Shown: positions 14,847 to 21,649 of the stretch, one piece after another
How positions within the stretch are numbered: position 1 is the first letter of the stretch
How the letters are laid out: each line of letters starts with the position of its first letter
DNA from: an uncultured bacterium
Lineage (GTDB): Bacteria > Cyanobacteriota > Vampirovibrionia > Gastranaerophilales > Gastranaerophilaceae
Assembly: GCA_900550295.1 (NCBI GenBank)
Contig: URRM01000013.1
Span: 1-28,249, forward strand
DNA length: 28,249 bases
Direction: 5' to 3'
The notes under the pieces: model-generated
What the model was told of the DNA's origin: nothing
The model's input: the letters and a program-made list of their open reading frames with translations, nothing else
Database searches by the model: none
Translations under genes and position numbers: made by a program

Positions 14847-14874
14847 TTGCAATGAAAAATTTAGCAAATATGAT
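14847..14874 (+). promoter_or_regulatory. Sigma-70-like promoter of the ribosomal operon
   Basis: TTGCAA (14847-14852), 16 bases, TATGAT (14869-14874), 32 bases before the infA start. It is the best promoter match in the 239-bp intergenic region. Confidence 0.6.
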
Positions 14875-14906
14875 AAAGTAACACACTAGTTAAAAAAGGA
14901 ATAACT

Positions 14907-15122
14907 ATGTCAAAAGACGTAATCGAATTAGAAGGAACAATTTTAGAATCAATGCCAAATGCGATGTTTCGTGTAGAGTTAGAAAACGGACACGAAATAT
15001 TGGCTCATATATCAGGTAAAATTAGAAAAAACTTTATCAGAATTTTACCGGGGGACAAGGTAAAAGTTGAAATGACTCCATATGACCTATCAAGAGGCAG
15101 AATTACATTCAGATTAAAATAA
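14907..15122 (+). CDS. infA: Translation initiation factor IF-1
   Basis: IF-1 binds the ribosomal A site during initiation. The 71-residue protein is a single OB fold with full family patterns: IELEGTILESMPNAMFRVELENGHEILAHISGKIRKNFIRI and GDKVKVEMTPYDLSRGRITFR (given in two parts of the family profile). Length is canonical (71-73). AAAAAAGGA provides the ribosome binding site. First gene of the ribosomal operon, followed 25 bases later by rpmJ. Confidence 0.97.
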   Translation: MSKDVIELEGTILESMPNAMFRVELENGHEILAHISGKIRKNFIRILPGDKVKVEMTPYDLSRGRITFRLK

Positions 15123-15147
15123 CACATTAACATAGAAAGGTAGAACA

Positions 15148-15261
15148 ATGAAAGTTAGAAGTTCAGTTAAAAAGATTTGTGACAAGTGCAAATGTATTAA
15201 AAGAAAAGGTAGAATCGCAATTATTTGTGAAAACCCAAAACATAAACAAAGACAAGGTTAG
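15148..15261 (+). CDS. rpmJ: 50S ribosomal protein L36
   Basis: A 37-codon gene: MKVRSSVKKICDKCK, then IKRKGRIAIICENPKHKQRQG. Zinc ligands are Cys11, Cys14, Cys27 and His32, so this is the zinc-binding (C+) form. AAGG lies 8 bases upstream (15138-15140 region). Position between infA and rpsM is the classic one. Confidence 0.97.
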   Translation: MKVRSSVKKICDKCKCIKRKGRIAIICENPKHKQRQG

Positions 15262-15265
15262 ATTT

Positions 15266-15375
15266 TGCGTAGAGTGAGTGCTTTAGCACGAAACTAGAAG
15301 TAGCGAGGACATAGCGAATGGCAACGGCAGTGAAATGAGCGACTTGTCCGAGTGAAGCAATAATCTAATATAACG
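15266..15375. repeat. Dispersed degenerate repeat, copy E1 (rpmJ-rpsM spacer)
   Basis: This spacer segment aligns with 20230-20338: both have GACAT-R-G-Y-GAATG-R-CAACG, then GAAAT, then CGAGT-K-R-AGCAATA-R-TCT in the same order. The GAAGCAAT ending recalls the widespread intergenic 'GCGAAGCAATCT' type of bacterial repeat. It contains the small hairpin GTGCT/AGCAC. No ORF of note. Confidence 0.55.
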
Positions 15376-15419
15376 CTAGGGTGATGCCCTAGAAAAATTA
15401 CTCGAGGAACCCAGGTTCC
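15376..15419 (+). promoter_or_regulatory. Two hairpins in the rpsM leader
   Basis: CTAGGG-TGATG-CCCTAG (15376-15392) and the palindrome GGAACC-CA-GGTTCC (15406-15419) lie 45-90 bases before rpsM. S4 autoregulates the alpha operon through the rpsM leader in other bacteria, and rpsD is in this operon, so a ribosomal protein target is possible. No T-run follows, so these are not terminators. Confidence 0.4.
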
Positions 15420-15463
15420 AAATCAAACCAAAAAGTAAAACACATTAAATAAAGGAAAAAGAA

Positions 15464-15835
15464 ATGGCAAGACTATCAGGGGTAGATTTACCTCGTAACA
15501 AAAGAATGATTATCGCATTGACTTACATCTACGGTATCGGACCAGCTAGAAGTAAAGCAATTTTAGAAAAAACAGGTATCTCAGAAGATTTAAGAACTGA
15601 TGATTTAACAGATGCAGATATTAAATTGTTAAGAGAAGAATTAAGCCACTATGAAATCGAAGGTGACTTAAGACGTTCAGTATCAATGCATATCAAACGT
15701 TTACAAGAAATCAACTCTTTCAGAGGAATGCGTCACAAACGTTCATTACCTTGCAGAGGTCAAAGAACAAAAACAAACGCTAGAACTCGTAGAGGTAAAA
15801 AAGGTTTAGCAGTAACTAAAAAGAAAACTGCGTAA
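15464..15835 (+). CDS. rpsM: 30S ribosomal protein S13
   Basis: S13 lies in the 30S head and contacts the P-site tRNA and the intersubunit bridge. The 123 residues match the family, from MARLSGVDLPRNKRMIIALTYIYGIG through the helix-two-turn-helix region to the basic tail RGQRTKTNARTRRGKKG (short conserved pieces quoted). AAAGGAAAAAG gives a good ribosome binding site. It opens the rpsM-rpsK-rpsD-rpoA-rplQ part of the operon after a 200-bp structured spacer. Confidence 0.97.
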   Translation: MARLSGVDLPRNKRMIIALTYIYGIGPARSKAILEKTGISEDLRTDDLTDADIKLLREELSHYEIEGDLRRSVSMHIKRLQEINSFRGMRHKRSLPCRGQRTKTNARTRRGKKGLAVTKKKTA

Positions 15836-15853
15836 TTAAGTTTTAAGTAGACG

Positions 15854-15866
15854 GCACTGTTAGTGC
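15854..15866 (+). promoter_or_regulatory. Small hairpin in the rpsM-rpsK spacer
   Basis: GCACT-GTT-AGTGC, 19 bases after the rpsM stop and not followed by a T-run; perhaps an mRNA processing or stability element. Confidence 0.3.
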
Positions 15867-15915
15867 AAATAAAAAGTAAACAATAAAACAAAAGTAGAAA
15901 TAAAGGAATAAAACA

Positions 15916-16302
15916 ATGGCAAGACCAAAAACAACAAAGAAAAAAGAAAAAAAGAACGTATTACAAGGTGTTGTTCATATTCAATCAACATTCAATAATA
16001 CAATCGTAACTTCAACAGATACTCAAGGTAATGCAATTGCTTGGGCTACAGCTGGTGCATCAGGATTCAAAGGTGCAAGAAAAGGTACTCCATTTGCAGC
16101 TCAATCAGCAGCAGAATCAGTTGCAAAAAAATCAATTGACCAAGGTATGAAAAAAGTAGAAGTTTATATCAAAGGACCTGGTTCTGGACGTGAAACAGCT
16201 ATTAGAGCTATCCAAGCTGCAGGTTTAGAAATCACATTAATCAAAGACGTAACTCCAATTCCTCACAACGGATGCAGACCACCTAAAAAACGTCGTGTAT
16301 AG
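15916..16302 (+). CDS. rpsK: 30S ribosomal protein S11
   Basis: S11 forms part of the 30S platform near the E site. The 128 residues carry the family core HIQSTFNNTIVTSTDTQGN, SGFKGARKGTPFAAQ, and the C-terminal PHNGCRPPKKRRV. Ribosome binding site AAAGGAA, 8 bases before ATG. It is followed by rpsD after a 78-bp spacer. Confidence 0.97.
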   Translation: MARPKTTKKKEKKNVLQGVVHIQSTFNNTIVTSTDTQGNAIAWATAGASGFKGARKGTPFAAQSAAESVAKKSIDQGMKKVEVYIKGPGSGRETAIRAIQAAGLEITLIKDVTPIPHNGCRPPKKRRV

Positions 16303-16380
16303 TAGTTGCTAACGAGTGAATGCACTCAAGTAAATTACAAAAGTAAAACAACATTAAAAGAAATAAAGGAAATTAGAAAA

Positions 16381-16983
16381 ATGTCAAAATATACAGGTGC
16401 AAGAAATAAATTATTCCGTAACTTCGGAGTAAAAGACTTATCAAACAGAAAGTTAACATCTTCTATGCGTCAAACAGCATCAGGTCAACACGGTGCTGTT
16501 AGAAAAAAACTTTCTGAATACGCATTACACTTAAACGAAAAACAAAAAATCAGATTAACATACTTAGTATCAGAAAAACAATTCTCAAGATACTACAACG
16601 AAGCAGCAAGAAGAAAGGGCGTTACAGGTACAATCTTGTTACAATTATTAGAATCAAGATTAGATAACGTATTATTCAGAGCTGGTTTCGGTATTACAAG
16701 AAAACAATCAAGACAAATCGTTAACCACGGTCACGTTTTAGTTAACGGTAAAAAAGTAAATATTCCATCATACTTATTAAAAGCTGGCGATGTAGTTACA
16801 ATCAGAGAAAAAAGCCAATCTTTCTTAAAGAGCGTGTTAGAATTAATCGACATGCCTTGTGAATCAGCTTGGATTACAAAAGATGCAGATGCATTAAAAA
16901 TCACTTTTGACAGAGTTCCTGAAAGAGAAGAACTTGACTCTGAATTAAAAGAACAACTTGTAATCGAATATTATTCAAAATAG
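16381..16983 (+). CDS. rpsD: 30S ribosomal protein S4
   Basis: S4 is a primary 16S rRNA binding protein of the 30S body and, in several bacteria, the translational repressor of this operon. The ATG at 16381 is chosen (200 residues, MSKYTGARNK) as S4 begins near there and AAAGGAAA precedes it; an ORF extension upstream to 16306 is not supported. Visible: KQKIRLTYLVSEKQFSRYY, the S4 RNA-binding domain with SRLDNVLFRAGF, SRQIVNHGHVLVNGKKVNIPS and the C-terminal EYYSK. The N-terminus lacks zinc-binding cysteines (C- type). Its presence between rpsK and rpoA differs from photosynthetic cyanobacteria as I recall them. Confidence 0.96.
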   Translation: MSKYTGARNKLFRNFGVKDLSNRKLTSSMRQTASGQHGAVRKKLSEYALHLNEKQKIRLTYLVSEKQFSRYYNEAARRKGVTGTILLQLLESRLDNVLFRAGFGITRKQSRQIVNHGHVLVNGKKVNIPSYLLKAGDVVTIREKSQSFLKSVLELIDMPCESAWITKDADALKITFDRVPEREELDSELKEQLVIEYYSK

Positions 16984-17056
16984 TCACTAAAAACTAACTA
17001 ATTGAAGATATTTAAAACGTTGCTACAAATCCAAAAAATTAGGAGAAAATAAGAAA

Positions 17057-18040
17057 ATGGAATTAAAAATTAAAACAGTAAATACAACAACTGATTCAGA
17101 CGGTTCTCAATACGGTAAATTCGTTATTGAACCTTTATCAAAAGGTTTTGGTAACACAATTGGTAACTCTTTGAGAAGAGTATTGTTATCAAGTTTAGAA
17201 GGTACAGCCGTAACATCTGCAAGAATTGAAGGTATTACTCACGAATATACAGCAATTCCAGGTGTTTTAGAAGACGTTATTGACGTGATGTTAAACTTAA
17301 AAGGTTTAGTAATCAAAACTGATTCAAAAGAACCTCAACACTTAAGATTAGACATTGATACAGCAGGTCCTGTACTTGCAAGCGATTTACAATTACCGGC
17401 AGGTGTAAAAGTTGTAAACCCAGACTGGTTGATTTGTACAATTGCTGATGGTGGCAGCTTCCATGCTGACATCATTGTAGAAACTGGTAAAGGTTATGTT
17501 GCTCACGATGTACCAAGAGATGCAAAAGCAGGTGCTTCAATCGATATGTTACCAATTGATGCAGCATTTATGCCAATCAGACGTGTTGCATACAACGTAG
17601 AACCAACTCGTGTAGGCGATTCAATCGATTTTGATAAAGTTACATTAGAAATTTGGTCAAACGGTTCAATTGATGTAACAACAGCATTATCTCAATCAGC
17701 ACAATTATTAATTGACCACTTTATGCAAATCGCTGCAATCTCTGGTCAACCGGTAGTTGTAAACCAACCAAGCCAAGTTGTTGAAGATACAAAAGACGAA
17801 GCTGAAGAACCAACAACATCAATTACAATTGAAGAATTGGAATTATCAGTAAGAGCTTATAATTGCTTAAAAAGAGCAAGCATCAACTCAATGGCTGAAT
17901 TGTTAAAGAAATCAGAAAATGACTTATTAAACATTAAAAACTTCGGTAAAAAATCATCAGATGAAGTTATCGAAAGATTACACCACTTTGGTTTAGACTT
18001 GGCTCCAAGCCCAGAATTACCAGAAGAAGAAATGGTTTAA
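17057..18040 (+). CDS. rpoA: RNA polymerase subunit alpha
   Basis: The alpha subunit scaffolds RNA polymerase assembly and contacts upstream promoter DNA. The 327 residues include the N-terminal dimerisation domain (KGFGNTIGNSLRRVLLSSLEG, about 29-49; AFMPIRRVAYNVEPTRVG, about 174-191), an acidic linker (about 235-255), and the C-terminal domain with the two HhH helices (LSVRAYNCLKRASINSMAEL ... LLNIKNFGKKSSDEV). Ribosome binding site AGGAG, 12 bases before ATG. Length and order are canonical. Confidence 0.97.
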   Translation: MELKIKTVNTTTDSDGSQYGKFVIEPLSKGFGNTIGNSLRRVLLSSLEGTAVTSARIEGITHEYTAIPGVLEDVIDVMLNLKGLVIKTDSKEPQHLRLDIDTAGPVLASDLQLPAGVKVVNPDWLICTIADGGSFHADIIVETGKGYVAHDVPRDAKAGASIDMLPIDAAFMPIRRVAYNVEPTRVGDSIDFDKVTLEIWSNGSIDVTTALSQSAQLLIDHFMQIAAISGQPVVVNQPSQVVEDTKDEAEEPTTSITIEELELSVRAYNCLKRASINSMAELLKKSENDLLNIKNFGKKSSDEVIERLHHFGLDLAPSPELPEEEMV

Positions 18041-18086
18041 TAATTAACTTTTGAAAAGAACAAAATAATATATAAAGGAAAAGACA

Positions 18087-18515
18087 ATGAGACACTTAAC
18101 AAAGAAACATACGCTAGGCAAAGCTCAAGACCAAAGAGATGCTCTATTGCGTGCTTTAGCTACAGAGTTATTAACTCACGGCGAAATTAAAACAACATTG
18201 GCAAGAGCAAAAGCTTTAAGACCATATGTTGAAAGTTTAATCACTTTAGCTAAAAAAGGTGACTTAAATGCACGTCGTCAAGCAGCAAAATTTATTTACG
18301 ATAAAGAAATCGGTAAATATATTGATGTTGCTACTGGTGAAGTATTTGATACAGTTGAAGAAGGTAAAAAACTTCCAAAACAAACTGTTTTAAGAAAATT
18401 ATTCTGTGTAATCGGTAAAAAATATACAGACCGTAACGGTGGTTACACAAGAATTTATCACTTACCACCAAGACGTGGTGATGCAAGCGAAATGGCATTA
18501 ATTCAACTTGTATAA
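18087..18515 (+). CDS. rplQ: 50S ribosomal protein L17
   Basis: L17 of the large subunit. The 142 residues begin MRHLTKKHTLGKAQDQRDAL, continue with LLRALATELLTHGEIKTTLARAKALRPYVE (in overlapping short pieces) and end with TRIYHLPPRRGDASEMALIQL. AAAGGAAAAG precedes the ATG. The internal segment of about 25 residues around 85-110 is a common insertion. The stop lies 2 bases before truA. Confidence 0.97.
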   Translation: MRHLTKKHTLGKAQDQRDALLRALATELLTHGEIKTTLARAKALRPYVESLITLAKKGDLNARRQAAKFIYDKEIGKYIDVATGEVFDTVEEGKKLPKQTVLRKLFCVIGKKYTDRNGGYTRIYHLPPRRGDASEMALIQLV

Positions 18516-18517
18516 TA

Positions 18518-19294
18518 ATGACCAGATATGCATTTTTAATACAATATCAAGGTAAAAATTATGCAGGAAGCCAAATTCAGTTGGACCCGAATGGAAAAGA
18601 GCAACCCACTCCAACCATTCAGGGACTACTTGAAAAGGCGATATGCACATATAGCGGAGTTCAGCCAACTTCGGACAATACAAGACCAATTAAAACGGTC
18701 TTTTCCGGAAGAACTGATGCAGGGGTTAACTCAATCGGACAAACGGTTCATGTTGATTTAGATAACAATATTGTTGCTTCTAAGTTTATCAATTCAATAA
18801 ACGGACTATTACCGAAAGATATTTCAATCTCTGATGTACGAGAAGTTGACAGTTCATTTCACGCTCAAAAATCAGCAAAGAAAAGGTATTACAGATACGT
18901 TTTTGTAAACAGAGAACAACGAAAGGCGTTTGATGGTGATTTATTAAGGGTAGAAAATAGCTTGGATGTAGAAAGAATGAATAAAGCCTTAGATTACTTG
19001 GTAGGCGAACATGATTTCTCAAGTTTCAAGAATTCCGGAAGCTCAAATCCATATACAGTTTGTGAAATATACGAAGCAAATTGTTACAGACATGACGACC
19101 TGATTATACTGGATATTTCAGGAAACAGGTTCTTATATAATATGGTAAGAATAATAGTCGGAACGCTGTTAATGATTGAGCGAAATGACGAAAAGCCAGA
19201 ATTTATGGAATATGTCTTAGATGCACAGAACCGAGAAAAAGCTGGTAAAACAGTTAGTCCAAACGGATTGACATTATTGAAAGTAGAATACTAA
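18518..19294 (+). CDS. truA: tRNA pseudouridine synthase A
   Basis: TruA isomerises uridines 38-40 in the anticodon stem of tRNAs. The catalytic Asp67 is in the motif SGRTDAGV (63-70). Other family marks: YQGKNYAGSQ near the start, FHAQKSAKKRYYRYVF (about 112-127), HDFSSFKNSG (about 166-175) and GNRFLYNMVRIIVGTLL (about 205-221). The 258 residues match the family. It starts 2 bases after the rplQ stop and is therefore likely coupled. truA followed by rplM and rpsI is a common arrangement in cyanobacteria and Firmicutes. Confidence 0.95.
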   Translation: MTRYAFLIQYQGKNYAGSQIQLDPNGKEQPTPTIQGLLEKAICTYSGVQPTSDNTRPIKTVFSGRTDAGVNSIGQTVHVDLDNNIVASKFINSINGLLPKDISISDVREVDSSFHAQKSAKKRYYRYVFVNREQRKAFDGDLLRVENSLDVERMNKALDYLVGEHDFSSFKNSGSSNPYTVCEIYEANCYRHDDLIILDISGNRFLYNMVRIIVGTLLMIERNDEKPEFMEYVLDAQNREKAGKTVSPNGLTLLKVEY

Positions 19295-19316
19295 AAACAT
19301 AAATGGAGAAAAAAGC

Positions 19317-19754
19317 ATGAAAACTTATTCAGCAAAACCTCTAGAAGTAGAAAGAAAATGGTACGTAATCGATGCTACAGATGAAATCTTAGGTCGTTTA
19401 GCAGTACGTGTTGCTAATATTTTAAGAGGTAAAAACAAACCAGAATATACACCAAACGTAGATACTGGTGATTTTGTTATCGTAATCAATGCTGACAAAG
19501 TAAGAGTTACAGGTAACAAAGAAACTGACAAAATTTACTACCACCACACAATGTATCCGGGTGGATTAAAATCAGCAAGTTTCAAAGAATTAATGGAAAA
19601 AGATCCAAGATTAGCAATTGAAAAAGCTGTAAAAGGTATGCTTCAACACAATACTTTAGGTGCTGAACAATTTAACAAATTGAAAGTTTATGCAGCTAGC
19701 GAACATCCACATGCTGCACAAAAACCTATCGTATTAGAAAAGGAGGCTAAATAA
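19317..19754 (+). CDS. rplM: 50S ribosomal protein L13
   Basis: L13 is an early-assembly protein of the 50S subunit. The 145 residues show KWYVIDATDEILGRLAVRVA, LRGKNKPEYTPNVDTGDFVIV (split pieces), YHHTMYPGG and the C-terminal HNTLGAEQFNKLKVY...EHPHAAQKP. AAATGGAGAAAA supplies the ribosome binding site. The TAA overlaps the rpsI ATG by one base. Confidence 0.97.
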   Translation: MKTYSAKPLEVERKWYVIDATDEILGRLAVRVANILRGKNKPEYTPNVDTGDFVIVINADKVRVTGNKETDKIYYHHTMYPGGLKSASFKELMEKDPRLAIEKAVKGMLQHNTLGAEQFNKLKVYAASEHPHAAQKPIVLEKEAK

Positions 19755-20152
19755 TGGCAACAAATAAAGAAGTTATGGCAACAGGTCGTAGAAAGACATC
19801 AATTGCTGTAGTTAAACTTGTAAAAGGTAAAGGTCGTATTTTTGTAAACGGTAAAAAATTATTAGACCACATCGGCAATAGACCTGCTATCGAAATGATG
19901 GTATTCCGTCCATTAGTTTTAACAGAAAATCAAGACAAATATGATGTAAGAGTTAAAGCTGTAGGCGGCGGTGTAGTTGCACAAGCTGGTGCTATTAGAC
20001 ACGGTATTGCAAGAGCATTGGTTAAAGTTAACGAAGAATACAAATCAGTATTAAAATCAGAAGGTTTGTTAACTCGTGACCCACGTGTTAAAGAACGTAA
20101 AAAATACGGTCAAAAAAGAGCAAGAAAAAGATTCCAATTCTCAAAACGTTAA
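19754..20152 (+). CDS. rpsI: 30S ribosomal protein S9
   Basis: S9 lies in the 30S head with its basic tail reaching the P-site tRNA. The 132 residues contain ATGRRKTSIAVVKLV, VKAVGGGVVAQAGAIRHGIARAL (quoted in parts) and the family C-terminus KKYGQKRARKRFQFSKR. AAAAGGAGG inside the end of rplM is its ribosome binding site; the start overlaps the rplM stop (TAATG). A strong terminator at 20194 closes the operon. Confidence 0.97.
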   Translation: MATNKEVMATGRRKTSIAVVKLVKGKGRIFVNGKKLLDHIGNRPAIEMMVFRPLVLTENQDKYDVRVKAVGGGVVAQAGAIRHGIARALVKVNEEYKSVLKSEGLLTRDPRVKERKKYGQKRARKRFQFSKR

Positions 20153-20193
20153 TCTTTTATTGTTCAGAAATTTTCTGCATACATTATATACAA

Positions 20194-20224
20194 GAGGCAT
20201 GCCAAAGGCATGCCTCAATTTTTT
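20194..20224 (+). terminator. Terminator of the ribosomal operon
   Basis: GAGGCATGCC (20194-20203), loop AAA, GGCATGCCTC (20207-20216), then AATTTTTT. A perfect 10-bp GC-rich stem. Confidence 0.95.
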
Positions 20225-20229
20225 AAACT

Positions 20230-20338
20230 TTCGGTAGGCTGAAGCGAAGTGGAATGATGAAGTAATGACGACATGGTGAATGACAACGAAGAGAAATAAA
20301 CGGTAAGTTCGAGTTGAGCAATAGTCTGAAATTAGCAT
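20230..20338. repeat. Dispersed degenerate repeat, copy E2
   Basis: Aligns with 15266-15375 over about 65 bases (GACATGGTGAATGACAACG, GAAATAAACG, TTCGAGTTGAGCAATAGTCT) with a more variable left half. It sits between the operon terminator and the next promoter. No gene is supported in it. Confidence 0.55.
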
Positions 20339-20343
20339 GAATA

Positions 20344-20386
20344 CTAAAAAGGCAATTTTTTGAACTAAAAATACTTAATATAAGTG
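20344..20386 (+). promoter_or_regulatory. Promoter with GGCAA element and ATAAGT box (copy B)
   Basis: CTAAAAAGGCAATTTTTT (20344-20361) followed, 24 bases after GGCAA, by ATAAGT (20380-20385). Same layout as 644-683 and the minus-strand 25338-25378. It drives no recognisable ORF, only the candidate sRNA at 20392-20540. Confidence 0.6.
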
Positions 20387-20391
20387 TAAGC

Positions 20392-20540
20392 GATAAGCAA
20401 CAAAACAATTTAATAAAAAGGATAAAAAGATATTAGTGCATCAGTTTATATGTGCTAATGAAAACAAAGATTTTTTATACTCTCTCTCTTAATATCCTCG
20501 TGTTTATTTAATGTCTGCCAATTCTATTGACAGACTTTTT
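20392..20540 (+). ncRNA. Candidate small RNA with CU-rich core
   Basis: About 150 nt bounded by a conserved promoter and a terminator. Parts in order: an unstructured A-rich 5' end; a 10-bp hairpin ATTAGTGCAT (20432-20441) / ATGTGCTAAT (20450-20459) with two central G-U pairs; a single-stranded CU-rich tract with ATATCCTCG; and a terminator. The CU tract is complementary to the purine-rich translation start region of fliK (23242-23272). The only ORF is 18 codons from GTG 20435 and lacks a good ribosome binding site. It could instead be a duplicate of the 706-1239 transcription unit that has lost its coding part. The 5' end is estimated from the promoter. Confidence 0.55.
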
Positions 20541-20544
20541 ATTA
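20467..20544 (+). repeat. 78-bp exact direct repeat, copy 2
   Basis: Identical to 1244-1321 over all 78 bases. Here it forms the 3' half of the candidate small RNA rather than a coding gene's 3' UTR. Confidence 0.95.
20513..20540 (+). terminator. Rho-independent terminator (repeat copy 2)
   Basis: Same as 1290-1317: GTCTG-c-CAAT / ATTG-a-CAGAC and TTTTT. Confidence 0.8.
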
Positions 20545-20574
20545 ATTGCTTGATAACAATGGTTATGAAAGCGC

Positions 20575-20603
20575 AAAAAAAAGAGGGCGCCTGTTAAACC
20601 CTC
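20575..20603 (-). terminator. Minus-strand terminator for the fliJ-fliK-flgE-like operon
   Basis: On the minus strand GAGGG (20603-20599) pairs with CCCTC (20587-20583) and is followed by eight Ts (20582-20575). It lies 210 bases beyond the flgE-like stop. Confidence 0.6.
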
Positions 20604-20656
20604 AGTACTTGAATTTACTCTAAAATCTTTCTTTTTAATAAAACAAATTTTCACAC

Positions 20657-20691
20657 CAAACCAGACAGTGCTAAAAATGCACTGTGGTTTG
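20657..20691. other. Long bulged hairpin between sRNA locus and flgE-like gene
   Basis: CAAACC-ag-ACAGTGC (20657-20671) pairs with GCACTGT-GGTTTG (20679-20691), 13 base pairs with a 2-base bulge and loop TAAAAAT. It may be a 3' processing or stability element of the flgE-like mRNA or an additional terminator; no clean T-run follows. Confidence 0.45.
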
Positions 20692-20792
20692 TTATTTCGG
20701 CTATAAATTTTAAAAAAACTATAAGGGGTAAGACAATAAGTTATTTATTATTTAAATGTCATTTTAATTTTAGTTTGACTTAACGACTAAAC

Positions 20793-20806
20793 TCTTATAG
20801 TCTTAA
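20793..20806 (+). repeat. Intergenic motif TCTTATAGTCTTAA
   Basis: 13 of 14 identical to 5877-5890, directly downstream of the flgE-like stop codon; a weaker inverted relative is at 20715-20728. Confidence 0.4.
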
Positions 20807-20812
20807 AGTCTA

Positions 20813-21649
20813 TTAAGATGATACCAATCTCATTGCTTCTTGTAGCAATTCTTTTTGAGATGAAATTAATTTGTTAGCAAGTTCCATTTGAACTTTTGCT
20901 TGTTGGTAGTTTGCGATATTATCTTTAAAACCAACGTTAGACAATTCTAATAAACCTGAACGAATTTCGTTACGTCCAAGAACCGGTCTACCAGATTCTT
21001 CTGTTTCAATGTATTGACCATCTTTGATTTCATATAAACCATTTTTGTTGTGGAAACTCATTGTGGCGATTTTGTACAACGGAACACGTTTTTTACCGCC
21101 GTCGGCTTTACCATAGATAGTACCGTCGTTTTTAATTTCGTAATCATCGTACTTACCTAAATACTTACCGTTGTTTGGATCAATCCAAAGTTTGATGTTT
21201 GTTGTCGGAACATCAAGAGCTCCACCTTTTGTAATTGTTTCTTCGTAAAGGTCTGCACTTAATGACTTTGTACCGGCCATGATTTCACCTTTGTCATTTA
21301 AGATGTAACCTTGAACTGTATAGCCATCTTTGTTTGTGTAAACACCTTCGTTGTTGAAATCAAATTCACCATGTCTTGTGTAAATTACTTTACCTTCGTT
21401 TGTACGTGTAACGAAGAAACCTTCACCTTCAAGGAATAGGTTTGCGTTAGCCGTACCTGGCGTAGATTTACCTTGACCAAAGTTTTTATCGCAATTGTCA
21501 AGAACGGCACCGCCTAAGAATGTTTTGAAGGTAACCTTATTCTCCTTAAAACCGGGAGTATACATGTTAGTCATGTTGGTTGTAAGGGTATTCATCCATT
21601 CGGTTGTGGCTTTTTGCGTATTAAGCGCTGTTACAAATGAATCATTCAT
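20813..21649 (-). CDS. Flagellar hook/rod protein of the FlgE/FlgF/FlgG family
   Basis: A secreted axial protein of the flagellar rod or hook. The 278 residues (start at 21649) show the family's split terminal domains: N-terminal NTLTTNMTNMYTPGFKE (the counterpart of the usual NNIANVNTPGFK), LFLEGEGFFVT (the FxxxGxGFF block), YTRHGEFDFNNEGVYTNKDGY (the 'R.G.F..D..G...t..G' block, quoted only for its pattern) and the C-terminal RSGLLELSNVGF with the long terminal helix. The start at 21649 is favoured over an upstream one (21712) because AAGGAG lies 7 bases before it; it overlaps fliK by 8 bases. Size fits FlgF/FlgG; position after fliK fits FlgE. I cannot decide among them. Confidence 0.85.
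   Translation of the reverse strand: MNDSFVTALNTQKATTEWMNTLTTNMTNMYTPGFKENKVTFKTFLGGAVLDNCDKNFGQGKSTPGTANANLFLEGEGFFVTRTNEGKVIYTRHGEFDFNNEGVYTNKDGYTVQGYILNDKGEIMAGTKSLSADLYEETITKGGALDVPTTNIKLWIDPNNGKYLGKYDDYEIKNDGTIYGKADGGKKRVPLYKIATMSFHNKNGLYEIKDGQYIETEESGRPVLGRNEIRSGLLELSNVGFKDNIANYQQAKVQMELANKLISSQKELLQEAMRLVSS

Noticed and set aside
15262..15463. CRISPR array or tRNA in the rpmJ-rpsM spacer
   Set aside because: No regular direct repeats with spacers and no cloverleaf; only hairpins and a degenerate dispersed repeat.
16306..16380. Upstream extension of rpsD (25 extra codons)
   Set aside because: S4 proteins begin near the ATG at 16381, which has its own AAAGGAAA site; the extension reads through typical spacer sequence.
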